This document shows positions 8,238 through 16,289 of a stretch of DNA of 53,937 nt, piece after piece. Source of the DNA: Lachnospiraceae bacterium. Its GTDB lineage: Bacteria > Bacillota > Clostridia > Lachnospirales > Lachnospiraceae. Under the pieces are notes generated by a model. It was given only the letters and a program-made list of their open reading frames with translations. It was not told the origin of the DNA and did no database searches. Location of the stretch: positions 1 through 53,937 of the forward strand of contig JAIDPF010000040.1 in NCBI GenBank assembly GCA_029062895.1, in the 5' to 3' direction. Within the stretch, counting starts at the first letter, position 1; each line of letters starts with the position of its first letter. Both the position numbers and the translations under genes were made by a program.

Positions 8238-9035
8238 ATGGATTTAGCAACACTGCTGGGTATGGTCATATGTTTCGTTATGGTAATATTTGGTATTGTC
8301 TATAGCGAAACAGGCGTTGATTTTTCAGTCATGGGGAATTTTTTGGATCCTCAGTCCGCAATCATCACATTTGGTGGTGCTTTTTGTGCTGTTTTGATCA
8401 TGAACAGCGTAGCGGACTTTATCGGCGGATTAAAGAGCATCGGTAAGGCGTTTAAAACGCCGCAGTTAGATACCATAGAGATCATTAAAAAGATTATAGA
8501 CCTGTCCAATATCGCCCGTAAGGAAGGTCTGCTGTCTCTGGAAGAGGCGGCAAGCGATATTGATGATGAATTTTTGAAAAAAGGGATTTTGCTGATTGTC
8601 GACGGTACTGATCCGGAATTGGTCCGTGCGATTATGGAGACGGAGATGGGAAGCGTCGATGCAAGGCATAAGCAGAAGATAAAATTCTGGCAGGATATCG
8701 CTTCCATGGGACCTGCCTGGGGTATGATCGGTACGCTGATCGGTCTGGTTAATATGCTTCAGAACATGGATGATCCTTCTGCAATCGGTCCTGCTATGGC
8801 GGTGGCATTGCTGACGACATTGTACGGTTCTCTGCTTGCGAACTGGGTCTCCATTCCGGTATCCACGAAGCTGTCTGCCAACAATGATTCGGAGATGACT
8901 TTGAAGGAAATTATGATCGAGGGTCTGTTATCCATTCAGGCAGGTGAGAATCCGCGTGTCATTGAGGAGAAATTAAAGTCCTTCCTTGCACCGAAGGATC
9001 GTTTTGGTGAAGGATCTGAGGAAGCTGCAGAATAA
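8238..9035 (+). CDS. motA: Flagellar motor stator protein MotA
   Basis: MotA is the proton- or sodium-channel stator subunit that pushes on FliG. Four membrane segments are evident (about 3-22, 33-52, and a pair around 150-205) with a large cytoplasmic loop between the second and third. The conserved stretches FITFGGA-like (IITFGGAFCAVLIM) and PAWGMIGTLIGLVNML-x-N-x-x-DPSAIGPAMAVALLTTLYG are typical MotA/PomA. At 265 residues the length is normal. It is paired with motB downstream, though separated from it by an unusual structured insert. Confidence 0.96.
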   Translation: MDLATLLGMVICFVMVIFGIVYSETGVDFSVMGNFLDPQSAIITFGGAFCAVLIMNSVADFIGGLKSIGKAFKTPQLDTIEIIKKIIDLSNIARKEGLLSLEEAASDIDDEFLKKGILLIVDGTDPELVRAIMETEMGSVDARHKQKIKFWQDIASMGPAWGMIGTLIGLVNMLQNMDDPSAIGPAMAVALLTTLYGSLLANWVSIPVSTKLSANNDSEMTLKEIMIEGLLSIQAGENPRVIEEKLKSFLAPKDRFGEGSEEAAE

Positions 9036-9036
9036 A

Positions 9037-9171
9037 TGTGAGAAGAACTTCTAGTTGCTCGCAGCAAAGGCTGCTTCGCAAAGAAGTTCTATGTCTCACA
9101 TAGAAGAACGCAAAAAGCGCGTTCTTCAGATAAAGATGCTAGAAAGTTTGCTTTTGTATAGTGTGAGAAGA
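9037..9171. repeat. Structured insertion-like element between motA and motB
   Basis: A 10-bp direct repeat TGTGAGAAGA (9037-9046 and 9162-9171, offset 125 bp) bounds a palindromic insert. Hairpin 1 is nested: TGTGAGA (9037-9043) with TCTCACA (9094-9100), AGAACTTCT (9044-9052) with AGAAGTTCT (9082-9090), TTGC with GCAA, and GCAGC (9061-9065) with GCTGC (9070-9074). Hairpin 2 pairs GAAGAACGC (9103-9111) with GCGTTCTTC (9119-9127). Deleting one repeat and the insert restores an ordinary 30-nt motA-motB gap. It resembles a small palindromic mobile element; no transposase is present. Confidence 0.65.
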
Positions 9172-9190
9172 GAAAGTGTGGTGAGAAGAG

Positions 9191-10000
9191 TTGGCTAAGA
9201 AAAAGGAAGAAGTACCCGCACCCGGTTCGCCGGCGTGGATGGCAACATTCAGCGACTTGATGAATCTGCTATTATGTTTCTTCGTACTTTTGTTTTCCAT
9301 GTCAACTGTAGATCAGGAAAAGTTTGAGGAAGTTGCAGCTTCGTTTTCTCAGGCGTTTAGTATCTTTACTAGAGGTTCTCAGGCGATCGGTGACGGTGTC
9401 CTGATCAGTAACGGCGTCAGCCAGTTGAATCAGTTAGATGACTACATAAATAGTACCGGTCAGCCGGTTGAAAGTTCGGAAAACCCGGAGGATCTGCTGG
9501 CAGAAGCGGAGAAGATGCTGGAAGAGGCAAAACAGGCGCAATCTGAAGAAATGGCGGAGATGGTGGAAGAAGCGATCTCAGAGGCCGGCATGGACGATAT
9601 GATAGAACTTGACTATACTTCTCAGTATGTGCAGCTGACTTTAAACGGTTCTCTGCTGTTTGCTTCGGGAAGCGCTGAGTTAAAACCTGAGGCAGAAGAG
9701 GTGCTACAGCAGGTGGGTGTCATTCTGGAACGTTATGCGGAAAGTACCATAGAGATCGAGGGTCATACTGACAACCAGCCGATCAATACGGCGCGGTTCC
9801 CAAGTAACAATGAGCTTTCCGATGCTAGAGCGTTATCCGTATTTTATTATCTGATCGGGCATACGAATCTGGATCCTGCCATCATAAAACATTCCGGCAG
9901 AGGAGAATATTGTCCGATCGCGGACAACAGCACCATAGAGGGCAGGGCGCTGAACAGGCGGGTTGAGATCAAAATATACAATTCTCTTAGCGCGTATTAA
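9191..10000 (+). CDS. motB: Flagellar motor stator protein MotB
   Basis: MotB is the peptidoglycan-anchored stator partner of MotA. An N-terminal membrane helix (about 23-43) carries the ion-binding aspartate in the context ATFSDLMNLLLCFFVLL (D22). A plug/linker follows, with Glu-rich helix at about 95-135. The C-terminal OmpA-like peptidoglycan-binding domain (about 150-269) shows IEIEGHTDNQPI and an ELSDARALSV block. The start is TTG at 9191, giving M-A-K-K-K, with the purine-rich GTGAGAAGAG just upstream; no ATG fits the family N-terminus. Confidence 0.95.
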   Translation: MAKKKEEVPAPGSPAWMATFSDLMNLLLCFFVLLFSMSTVDQEKFEEVAASFSQAFSIFTRGSQAIGDGVLISNGVSQLNQLDDYINSTGQPVESSENPEDLLAEAEKMLEEAKQAQSEEMAEMVEEAISEAGMDDMIELDYTSQYVQLTLNGSLLFASGSAELKPEAEEVLQQVGVILERYAESTIEIEGHTDNQPINTARFPSNNELSDARALSVFYYLIGHTNLDPAIIKHSGRGEYCPIADNSTIEGRALNRRVEIKIYNSLSAY

Positions 10001-10041
10001 AATTTTTGCTGATTAGGTGAAAGAAAGGTGTTTGGTTTATT

Positions 10042-10557
10042 ATGAAAAAGAATTTGCTATCTCTCATTATTTTATCTTTGCTGGTGGTAAATATTGTATT
10101 GACGGCAGTGATGCTGATTTCCGTACTTTCCACCAATAAAAAGACGGCGGCTGTCGTTACGGATATTGCAAGTATCCTACAGCTGGAATTGAATGATAGT
10201 GTGGATGGAGCAGGCGCGGTATCGATCGCCGATACGGAGGTACATGCGATTGCGGAGCAGACGATCTCTTTGGAGAAGGAAGAGGGCGATGCGAAAGATC
10301 ATTTCGCAGTGGTTAGCGTATCCCTTTCCATCAATATGAAACATGATGATTATGCGTCATATGGCACGGATCTTGCTAATAAGGAAGATTTGATCAAGAG
10401 TGAGATTATCACTGTTGTCAGCAGCTATACTGCAACGGAGGCAAGACTTCCGGAAGTACAGGCAAAGATGTGCGAGGAGATTCTGGAACGTATTCAGAAT
10501 CTGTACGGTTCCACTTTTATTTATAAGGTGACGTTCAGCAATATTATAGTTCAGTAA
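10042..10557 (+). CDS. fliL: Flagellar basal body-associated protein FliL
   Basis: The protein has 171 residues: a short cytoplasmic start, one membrane segment (about 5-30, LLSLIILSLLVVNIVLTAVMLISV) and an extracytoplasmic domain of alternating strands and helices ending in a hydrophobic strand. This matches FliL, which rings the stator and helps it engage or transmit torque. The sequence is divergent, as is normal for clostridial FliL. It lies between motB and fliM, the conserved slot. The call rests on size, topology and position. Confidence 0.82.
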   Translation: MKKNLLSLIILSLLVVNIVLTAVMLISVLSTNKKTAAVVTDIASILQLELNDSVDGAGAVSIADTEVHAIAEQTISLEKEEGDAKDHFAVVSVSLSINMKHDDYASYGTDLANKEDLIKSEIITVVSSYTATEARLPEVQAKMCEEILERIQNLYGSTFIYKVTFSNIIVQ

Positions 10558-10593
10558 TTCTTGAGTTTTACTGCTGCATGGAGGTAAGGATGG

Positions 10594-11577
10594 ATGGGCG
10601 ATGTCTTATCGCAAAGTGAAATAGATGCTCTGCTTCAAGGCCTGGCCAGTGGCGAAGTGGATGTTGAAGATATCCAGAAAGATTCCGAGAAGAGCGTTAA
10701 AAATTATGATTTTAAGCGTCCATCAAAGTTTTCCAAGGAACACCTAAGGACGATGGAATTGATCTTTGAACATTACGGACGACTGCTTTCGACGAACCTG
10801 CCGGTGTATCTTAGAAAAAATATACAGGTTAATGTGACAAGTTCCGAGTCGGTAACATTTTCGGAATTTACCAATGCACTGTCCAATCCGGTCATTCTGG
10901 GCGTTGTCAACTTTCAGCCTTTGCCCGGCAATATCATTGTGGAGCTTTCCTCCAATGTCGCTTACGCGATTCTGGACAGGATGTTGGGAGGTCAGGGAGA
11001 TACGATTGACAAGCTGAGGGATTTCTCGGAGATAGAGATGGGGATATTGAACAACATCTTGTCAATCTGTACGGGACTACTTCGGGAACCGTGGAAAAAT
11101 GTTACGGACATTTCGCCGGTGCTGGAGCGGATAGAGACCAATACACAGTTTGCGCAGATCATTGCGCCCAATGAAATGATCTCCATTATTACGCTCAGTA
11201 TCAATATGGGCAACGTATCAGGTTTAATGAATGTCTGTCTGCCGTTTATGACATTGGAAAGCATTCTTGATAATCTGAACACGAAGTTCTGGTTCACCAG
11301 TCAGTCCATGAATAACGGTGAAGACACCCGTGAAAATCTGGAGATGCTGCTCAAGAAGGTTCAGGTGCCTGTGAAGGCATATCTTGGAAGGAGCCAGATC
11401 ACAGTCAATGATTTTCTAGGACTTCAGGTAGGAGATATCATCCGGTTGGGAACAAAGACGGACAGCGAACTGGATGTATATGTTGGTCAGTATAAGAAGT
11501 TTTCGGCAGTACCCGGAACGGACCATGATAAATACGCAGTCCGGGTAACTTCAGTATATAGAGAGGAGGAAGAATAG
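10594..11577 (+). CDS. fliM: Flagellar motor switch protein FliM
   Basis: FliM forms the middle of the C-ring and binds phosphorylated CheY. The N-terminal CheY-binding peptide is visible as VLSQSEIDALLQGL (residues about 4-17). The CheC-like middle domain (about 40-230) carries LRTMELIFEHYGRLLSTNL and the Y-A-I-L-D-R-M-L-G-G-x-G signature, and a SpoA/FliN-like C-terminal domain (about 245-327) ends the 327-residue protein. The ATG at 10594 follows GGAGGTAAGG. fliY begins only 3 nt after the stop, suggesting coupled translation. Confidence 0.96.
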   Translation: MGDVLSQSEIDALLQGLASGEVDVEDIQKDSEKSVKNYDFKRPSKFSKEHLRTMELIFEHYGRLLSTNLPVYLRKNIQVNVTSSESVTFSEFTNALSNPVILGVVNFQPLPGNIIVELSSNVAYAILDRMLGGQGDTIDKLRDFSEIEMGILNNILSICTGLLREPWKNVTDISPVLERIETNTQFAQIIAPNEMISIITLSINMGNVSGLMNVCLPFMTLESILDNLNTKFWFTSQSMNNGEDTRENLEMLLKKVQVPVKAYLGRSQITVNDFLGLQVGDIIRLGTKTDSELDVYVGQYKKFSAVPGTDHDKYAVRVTSVYREEEE

Positions 11578-11580
11578 ACG

Positions 11581-12789
11581 ATGGATGGCATGCTATCACA
11601 GGACGAGATTAATGCCCTGCTCAGCGGGATTGATACAGGAAATAATGATGATACGGCACCTGCTGCGTCTGATACTTCTTCAGATGAGGAACTGTTATCT
11701 GATATCGAGAAGGATGCTGTCGGTGAGATTGCCAATATCAGCATGGGTACCTCGGCGACGACGCTTTATTCCCTTGTCAATAGAAAGGTGAATATCACAA
11801 CGCCAAAGGTATCGCTTGCAACGTGGGACAGTATTGTGGAGGATTATCCGACACCATGCGTATTTGTACAGATCAAATATACGATTGGATTGAACGGCTC
11901 CAACATTCTGGTTCTTCGTGAAGAAGATGTAAAGATCATCACCGACCTTATGATGGGCGGAGACGGAACCAATACCGATGGAGAACTTGGGGAACTTCAT
12001 TTAAGCGCAATTTCGGAGGCGATGAACCAGATGATGGGTTCTGCGGCGACGTCGCTTTCTTCTATGATTGGACAGAAGATCGATATCAGTCCGCCTTCAG
12101 CAACGCATGTGAATGTGAATGAACTGAAGGATGCAGGAGTCGTGCAGGAGTTTATTGACGGAACTTTTGTCAAGATTGCGTTCAGAATGCAGATCGGGGA
12201 TCTGATCGATTCCATTATTATGCAGTTGTATCCGCTGGATTTTGCGCATTCCTTATATGATATCTTTATGAGTCAGCAGGCAGCGGCAGAACCAGAGCCC
12301 GCACCTGAACCTGCGCCGGCTGCAGCGCCGGCACCTGCACCACAGGCAGCGCCGGTGATGGAGCAGACAGCGGTCCAGCAGGCACCAATGGGACAAGAAA
12401 TGCCGCAGCAGATGATGCCGCAGATGGGGATGCAGCCTATGATGATGCAGGGGCAGCCAATGCCTTATATGATGCCGCAGATGGCAGCGCCCATGAATGT
12501 GCAGTCGGCACAGTTTCAGGCATTTACGCCGGATATGGCAGCGATCATTGGTCAGGAGAATATCAACCTGATTATGGATGTGCCGCTTGAAGTTACGGTA
12601 GAACTTGGGCGGACGGTAAAGACGATCCATGAGATTCTTGACTTTGCTCCGGGTACGATCATAGAGTTGGAAAAGCTTGCGGGTGAGCCGATCGATGTTC
12701 TGGTCAACGGTAAATATGTTGCCAAGGGCGAGGTTGTTGTCATTGAGGAAAGCTTTGGCGTGAGAGTGACAGAGATAATTAAGGACTAG
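11581..12789 (+). CDS. fliY: Flagellar motor switch phosphatase FliY (FliN-fused)
   Basis: The protein has 402 residues: an N-terminal CheY-binding peptide (LSQDEINALLSG, about 5-16), a CheC-type phosphatase domain with the EIGEIANISMG-like motif (DAVGEIANISMGTSATTL) and a second helix motif (LSAISEAMNQMMGSA), a low-complexity Pro/Ala/Met/Gln linker (about 235-310), and a C-terminal FliN/SpoA domain (about 315-402). In Bacillus FliY both forms the C-ring and removes phosphate from CheY. The long Met/Gln/Pro-rich linker is unusually repetitive. Notably no cheY follows, although it usually does in Bacillus-type operons. Confidence 0.95.
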   Translation: MDGMLSQDEINALLSGIDTGNNDDTAPAASDTSSDEELLSDIEKDAVGEIANISMGTSATTLYSLVNRKVNITTPKVSLATWDSIVEDYPTPCVFVQIKYTIGLNGSNILVLREEDVKIITDLMMGGDGTNTDGELGELHLSAISEAMNQMMGSAATSLSSMIGQKIDISPPSATHVNVNELKDAGVVQEFIDGTFVKIAFRMQIGDLIDSIIMQLYPLDFAHSLYDIFMSQQAAAEPEPAPEPAPAAAPAPAPQAAPVMEQTAVQQAPMGQEMPQQMMPQMGMQPMMMQGQPMPYMMPQMAAPMNVQSAQFQAFTPDMAAIIGQENINLIMDVPLEVTVELGRTVKTIHEILDFAPGTIIELEKLAGEPIDVLVNGKYVAKGEVVVIEESFGVRVTEIIKD

Positions 12790-12795
12790 GATTTT

Positions 12796-13161
12796 ATGTT
12801 ATTAACAGTTGATACTCTGGATAATGTGACACGTTTTCTGACGCTTCTTCTGATATTTGTCTTTGTTCTGGCAGTGACGTATTTTACGACGCGTTATATT
12901 GCCAATTTTCAGAAGGGAAAGCTTCGTGATGCCAATATCTCGGTGATAGAGACTGCGCAGATCGCTCCGGGTAAATATATCCAGATCATTCGGATCGGCA
13001 GCCGCTATCTGGCGGTGGCAGTGGGTAAAGATACGGTCACGATGCTGATGGAATTAAAAGAAGATGAAATACAGCTTTTGAATGATAAGGGAACGGATCT
13101 CCCAGGATTTAAAGAGATAATGGAGAAAGCGAAGGAAAAGCTGTGGAAGGATAAGAGTTAG
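12796..13161 (+). CDS. fliO: Flagellar biosynthesis protein FliO
   Basis: This is a 121-residue protein with one N-terminal membrane segment (about 12-34) and a short cytoplasmic beta-domain carrying the FliO/FliZ core pattern NISVIETAQIAPGKYIQIIRIG, then S-R-Y-L-A-V-A-V. FliO helps assemble the FliP ring of the export gate. It starts 6 nt after fliY and ends 12 nt before fliP, the usual FliO position. Bacillus calls its longer version FliZ. Confidence 0.88.
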   Translation: MLLTVDTLDNVTRFLTLLLIFVFVLAVTYFTTRYIANFQKGKLRDANISVIETAQIAPGKYIQIIRIGSRYLAVAVGKDTVTMLMELKEDEIQLLNDKGTDLPGFKEIMEKAKEKLWKDKS

Positions 13162-13173
13162 GGTGATCCATTC

Positions 13174-14037
13174 ATGAAAAGCACAAAAAATTATAAGCGA
13201 ATACTGCATCCTATATGCCTACTGTTTCTGGTGGGCATATTGTGTCTGTTGGTACCGATGCGTGTCTATGCAACAGATACGGACAATGACGGCGAGACGG
13301 ATGAGCGTACCTATGAGGATGAACCCGGAACCGCAGAAACCGGCAGGGACAATGCCGATCTGAACGTAGGAGATTCTTTTACGATCACGGTGGATCAGGG
13401 CAACGGCTCACTTAACGGTGCGCTGCGTATACTGATCATTTTAACGATGATCTCGCTTGCACCGATGCTGCTGATCATGTTGACTTCGTTTACGCGGATC
13501 ATAATCGTTCTGCATTTTACCAGAACGGCGCTCAATACGCAGACGGCTCCGCCCAATCAGGTGCTGTTGGGGCTTGCGGTTTTTTTGACCATTTATATCA
13601 TGACACCGGTTTTTGCGCAGATCTATAATGATGCGATACAGCCCTTGGATGAGGGCAGGATCACGCAGGAAGAGGCGCTGGAAGCCGGGCTTGCGCCGTT
13701 GCGGGAGTTCATGTGCGGGCAGACGCTGGTGAAGGATACGGCAACATTGATGGAAATTGCCGGACTGGAATGGGACGGCGTGACGACGGATGATGTGCCG
13801 ACCACGGTCCTGATCCCGAGTTTTATTTTAGGCGAGCTGCGGCAGGCCTTTATCATAGGATTTGTAATCTATATCCCGTTTTTGGTCATTGATATGGTTG
13901 TGGCATCCATTTTGATGAGTATGGGTATGATGATGCTTCCGCCGACGACGATTTCCATGCCCTTTAAAATATTATTATTTGTTTTGGCGGATGGATGGAA
14001 TCTGATTATTGTCAATCTTGTTAAGACATTCTATTGA
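13174..14037 (+). CDS. fliP: Flagellar export gate protein FliP
   Basis: FliP is the main pore subunit of the flagellar type III export gate. A cleavable signal-like segment (about 9-34, ending in V-Y-A-T-D) is followed by four membrane helices. The family blocks L-T-S-F-T-R-I-I-I-V-L and T-A-x-N-x-x-x-A-P-P-N-Q-V-L-x-G-L are present (LNTQTAPPNQVLLGLAVF), and the C-terminal block FLVIDMVVASILMSMGMMML-P-P is classical. At 287 residues it is slightly longer than average because of an acidic insert after the signal (about 36-66). Confidence 0.97.
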   Translation: MKSTKNYKRILHPICLLFLVGILCLLVPMRVYATDTDNDGETDERTYEDEPGTAETGRDNADLNVGDSFTITVDQGNGSLNGALRILIILTMISLAPMLLIMLTSFTRIIIVLHFTRTALNTQTAPPNQVLLGLAVFLTIYIMTPVFAQIYNDAIQPLDEGRITQEEALEAGLAPLREFMCGQTLVKDTATLMEIAGLEWDGVTTDDVPTTVLIPSFILGELRQAFIIGFVIYIPFLVIDMVVASILMSMGMMMLPPTTISMPFKILLFVLADGWNLIIVNLVKTFY

Positions 14038-14062
14038 GTACAGAAAGGAGAACGGTGATTTT

Positions 14063-14332
14063 ATGACGATAGAAATGGTTACCTCGCTTGTGTCACAAGC
14101 TTTATACTGTGTTATCACCACCTCGGCACCGGCATTGCTGGTTTCGTTGGTCATCGGTCTGATCATCAGTATCTTTCAGACGGTTACTTCGATACAGGAA
14201 CAGACGCTGACATTTGTACCTAAGGTGATTGCCATCTTTCTGACTCTGATCATCGGGGGTAACTGGATGCTAAATAATATGATAACGTTGATGCAGAACC
14301 TCTGGTCAAACTTTGCGGTATATACAAGATAA
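14063..14332 (+). CDS. fliQ: Flagellar export gate protein FliQ
   Basis: This 89-residue protein has two membrane helices and the FliQ signatures P-A-L-L-V-S-L-V-I-G-L-I-I-S-I-F-Q-T and a Q-E-Q-T-L-T-F-V-P-K block. FliQ stacks around FliP/FliR in the export gate. The frame is open 54 nt further upstream, but AGAAAGGAG lies just before the ATG at 14063 and the family N-terminus M-T-I-E-M-V fits there. fliR starts 13 nt after the stop. Confidence 0.96.
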   Translation: MTIEMVTSLVSQALYCVITTSAPALLVSLVIGLIISIFQTVTSIQEQTLTFVPKVIAIFLTLIIGGNWMLNNMITLMQNLWSNFAVYTR

Positions 14333-14345
14333 GCGGTGAGAGCCT

Positions 14346-15140
14346 ATGATTGATGCAGCTTTTCCCATAGAGGAATTGGAATTTTATCTCTTGATTCTGG
14401 TCAGGGTATCCTGTTTTATCTTTGCGGCGCCGTTTTTCAGTCTGAACGACGTACCTCGTCCGGCAAGGGTAGCGCTTAGTATTTTTACCGCTTATCTGCT
14501 CTATAGCGCCACTCCGGTTCATGAGATGCCAGAATACAGTACATTATTCCAGTATGCGGGGCTTGTGATCAAGGAAGCGGTTACAGGGCTTCTGGTGGGA
14601 CTGGGAGCGCAGTTTTGTTTCATGATCATTGGATTTGCGGGGCATATGGTGGATACGGAGATCGGATTTGCCATGGCTTCCCTGATGGATCCGGCTACAA
14701 GACAGCAGACGACGGTAACCGGCATGTACTTTCAATATGCCTTTATGTTGATTTTTCTGATCAGTGGAATGTACCGGTATCTGCTTTCCGCACTGGCGGA
14801 GACATTTATTCTGATCCCGGTTGGACAGGCACAGTTTATCCTCTACCGACTTTATGAATCATTTATTACGTTTATGTCTGATTATATTGTCATCGGATTC
14901 CGGATCTGCCTACCGGTCTTTTGTACGATACTGATTGTCAATGGACTGTTGGGCATTATGGCAAAGGTTTCGCCGCAGATGAATATGTTTGCGGTCGGTC
15001 TGCAGATCAAGGTATTTGCTGGACTTGGCATACTGTTGTTGACGACGTCTATGCTGCCCACGGCCGCGGATTTTATCTTTGTACAGATGAAGCGGGTAAT
15101 TGTGATGTTTGTAAAAGCAATGGGAGCGGTCTATGGTTGA
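14346..15140 (+). CDS. fliR: Flagellar export gate protein FliR
   Basis: This 264-residue integral membrane protein has about six hydrophobic segments. The block G-L-x-x-G-L-G-A-Q-F followed by a G-H-M-V-D-T-E-I-G-F-A-M-A-S-L-M-D-P motif is diagnostic for FliR. It is a single-copy gate subunit closing the FliP5-FliR1 complex. The last 8 nt overlap flhB in another frame, so the two are probably translated together, as in organisms where they are fused. Confidence 0.95.
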   Translation: MIDAAFPIEELEFYLLILVRVSCFIFAAPFFSLNDVPRPARVALSIFTAYLLYSATPVHEMPEYSTLFQYAGLVIKEAVTGLLVGLGAQFCFMIIGFAGHMVDTEIGFAMASLMDPATRQQTTVTGMYFQYAFMLIFLISGMYRYLLSALAETFILIPVGQAQFILYRLYESFITFMSDYIVIGFRICLPVFCTILIVNGLLGIMAKVSPQMNMFAVGLQIKVFAGLGILLLTTSMLPTAADFIFVQMKRVIVMFVKAMGAVYG

Positions 15141-16260
15141 ACATAAAGCGCTTCTTGCCTACCGGCTGCAGTTCTTTGCGAAGGATGGACCCGGCGGGGA
15201 GAAGACTGAGGAACCGACACAAAAGAAGATCGATGATTCCAGAAAAGAGGGACAGGTAGCAAAAAGTAAAGAAGTGGCGAGTACTCTTACCCTGATTGCG
15301 CTGTTTGTAATGCTTAAAGTCTGGATCTCTACTTTGGGTAACCAGCTGTTGGAACTGTTTCCGGGGTATTATGATCGGATGGCGGAATATGTGACGCTTA
15401 TAGGCGGTCAGATTTCCACGAGGACTTTTTCTTCACTGGTATCTTATGCTTTACAGAGAATAGCAATAATCATTCTGCCGTTTCTGCTGTCCGGGTTTGT
15501 AATCTGTTTCGTGGCGGATCTGGTGCAGGTGAAATGGAAACCTACGACAAAACCTTTGCAGCCGAAGTTCAGCAAGCTGAATCCGATTTCTGGAGTGAAG
15601 AAGCTGTTTTCGCTTCAATCGCTTGTGGAGTTGTTGAAATCATTAATTAAAATTGCCATAATCAGTATAGTTATATATAATGAGTTTAAGGAGAAATGGC
15701 AGACGGTCCTGTTGGTCTATCAAATGCCGCTGATGCAGGCGGTGGTTATGGCGGGCGATATGCTGATTAATATCGGTTTAAAGATAGCGATGATTTTTAT
15801 CGTTGTTGCTGCGGCCGATTATATCTTCCAGAGATGGAAGCATCATGAAGATCTGAAGATGACAAAGCAGGAGATCAAGGATGAGTTTAAGAATTCCGAA
15901 GGAGATCCTCAGATCAAGGGAAAAATCCGCCAGAAGATGATGGAAGCTTCCAGACGGAGGATGATGCAGGATCTTCCCAAAGCGGATGTCGTGATCACAA
16001 ACCCGACGCATTATGCCGTTGCTATCCGGTATGACACGGACATTGCGGACGCCCCCTTTGTGGTGGCGAAGGGAGTGGATTATCTGGCGCAGAAGATCAA
16101 AGAGATCGCCAGAGAGAATCATATTGAGATCATGGAAAATAAACCGTTGGCGCGTTCTTTATACGCCAATGTTGAGATCGGGGAACAGATTCCGCAGGAA
16201 CTTTATGTGGCGGTGGCCGAAGTTTTAGCTGCGGTTTACCGTGCGCAAGGGAAGATATAG
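15133..16260 (+). CDS. flhB: Flagellar export switch protein FlhB
   Basis: FlhB controls the switch from rod/hook to filament export. Four membrane segments (about 48-70, 95-120, 155-180, 195-225) precede a cytoplasmic tail with the self-cleavage motif N-P-T-H in the context VVITNPTHYAVAIRY (near residue 290). The N-terminal EKTEEPTQKKIDDSRKEGQV block is standard. At 375 residues the length is normal. It overlaps fliR by 8 nt. The cleaved C-terminus is the receptor for the FliK signal, encoded upstream. Confidence 0.97.
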   Translation: MVEHKALLAYRLQFFAKDGPGGEKTEEPTQKKIDDSRKEGQVAKSKEVASTLTLIALFVMLKVWISTLGNQLLELFPGYYDRMAEYVTLIGGQISTRTFSSLVSYALQRIAIIILPFLLSGFVICFVADLVQVKWKPTTKPLQPKFSKLNPISGVKKLFSLQSLVELLKSLIKIAIISIVIYNEFKEKWQTVLLVYQMPLMQAVVMAGDMLINIGLKIAMIFIVVAAADYIFQRWKHHEDLKMTKQEIKDEFKNSEGDPQIKGKIRQKMMEASRRRMMQDLPKADVVITNPTHYAVAIRYDTDIADAPFVVAKGVDYLAQKIKEIARENHIEIMENKPLARSLYANVEIGEQIPQELYVAVAEVLAAVYRAQGKI

Positions 16261-16289
16261 AAGAAAAAGAGGGAAAGGAGTGGAAGGAC

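Noticed and set aside
9036-9190. c-di-GMP riboswitch in the motA-motB gap
   Set aside because: A fragment like CGCAAAG and paired arms drew attention, but the conserved GEMM core segments are not present in order, and the nested palindrome has a different shape.
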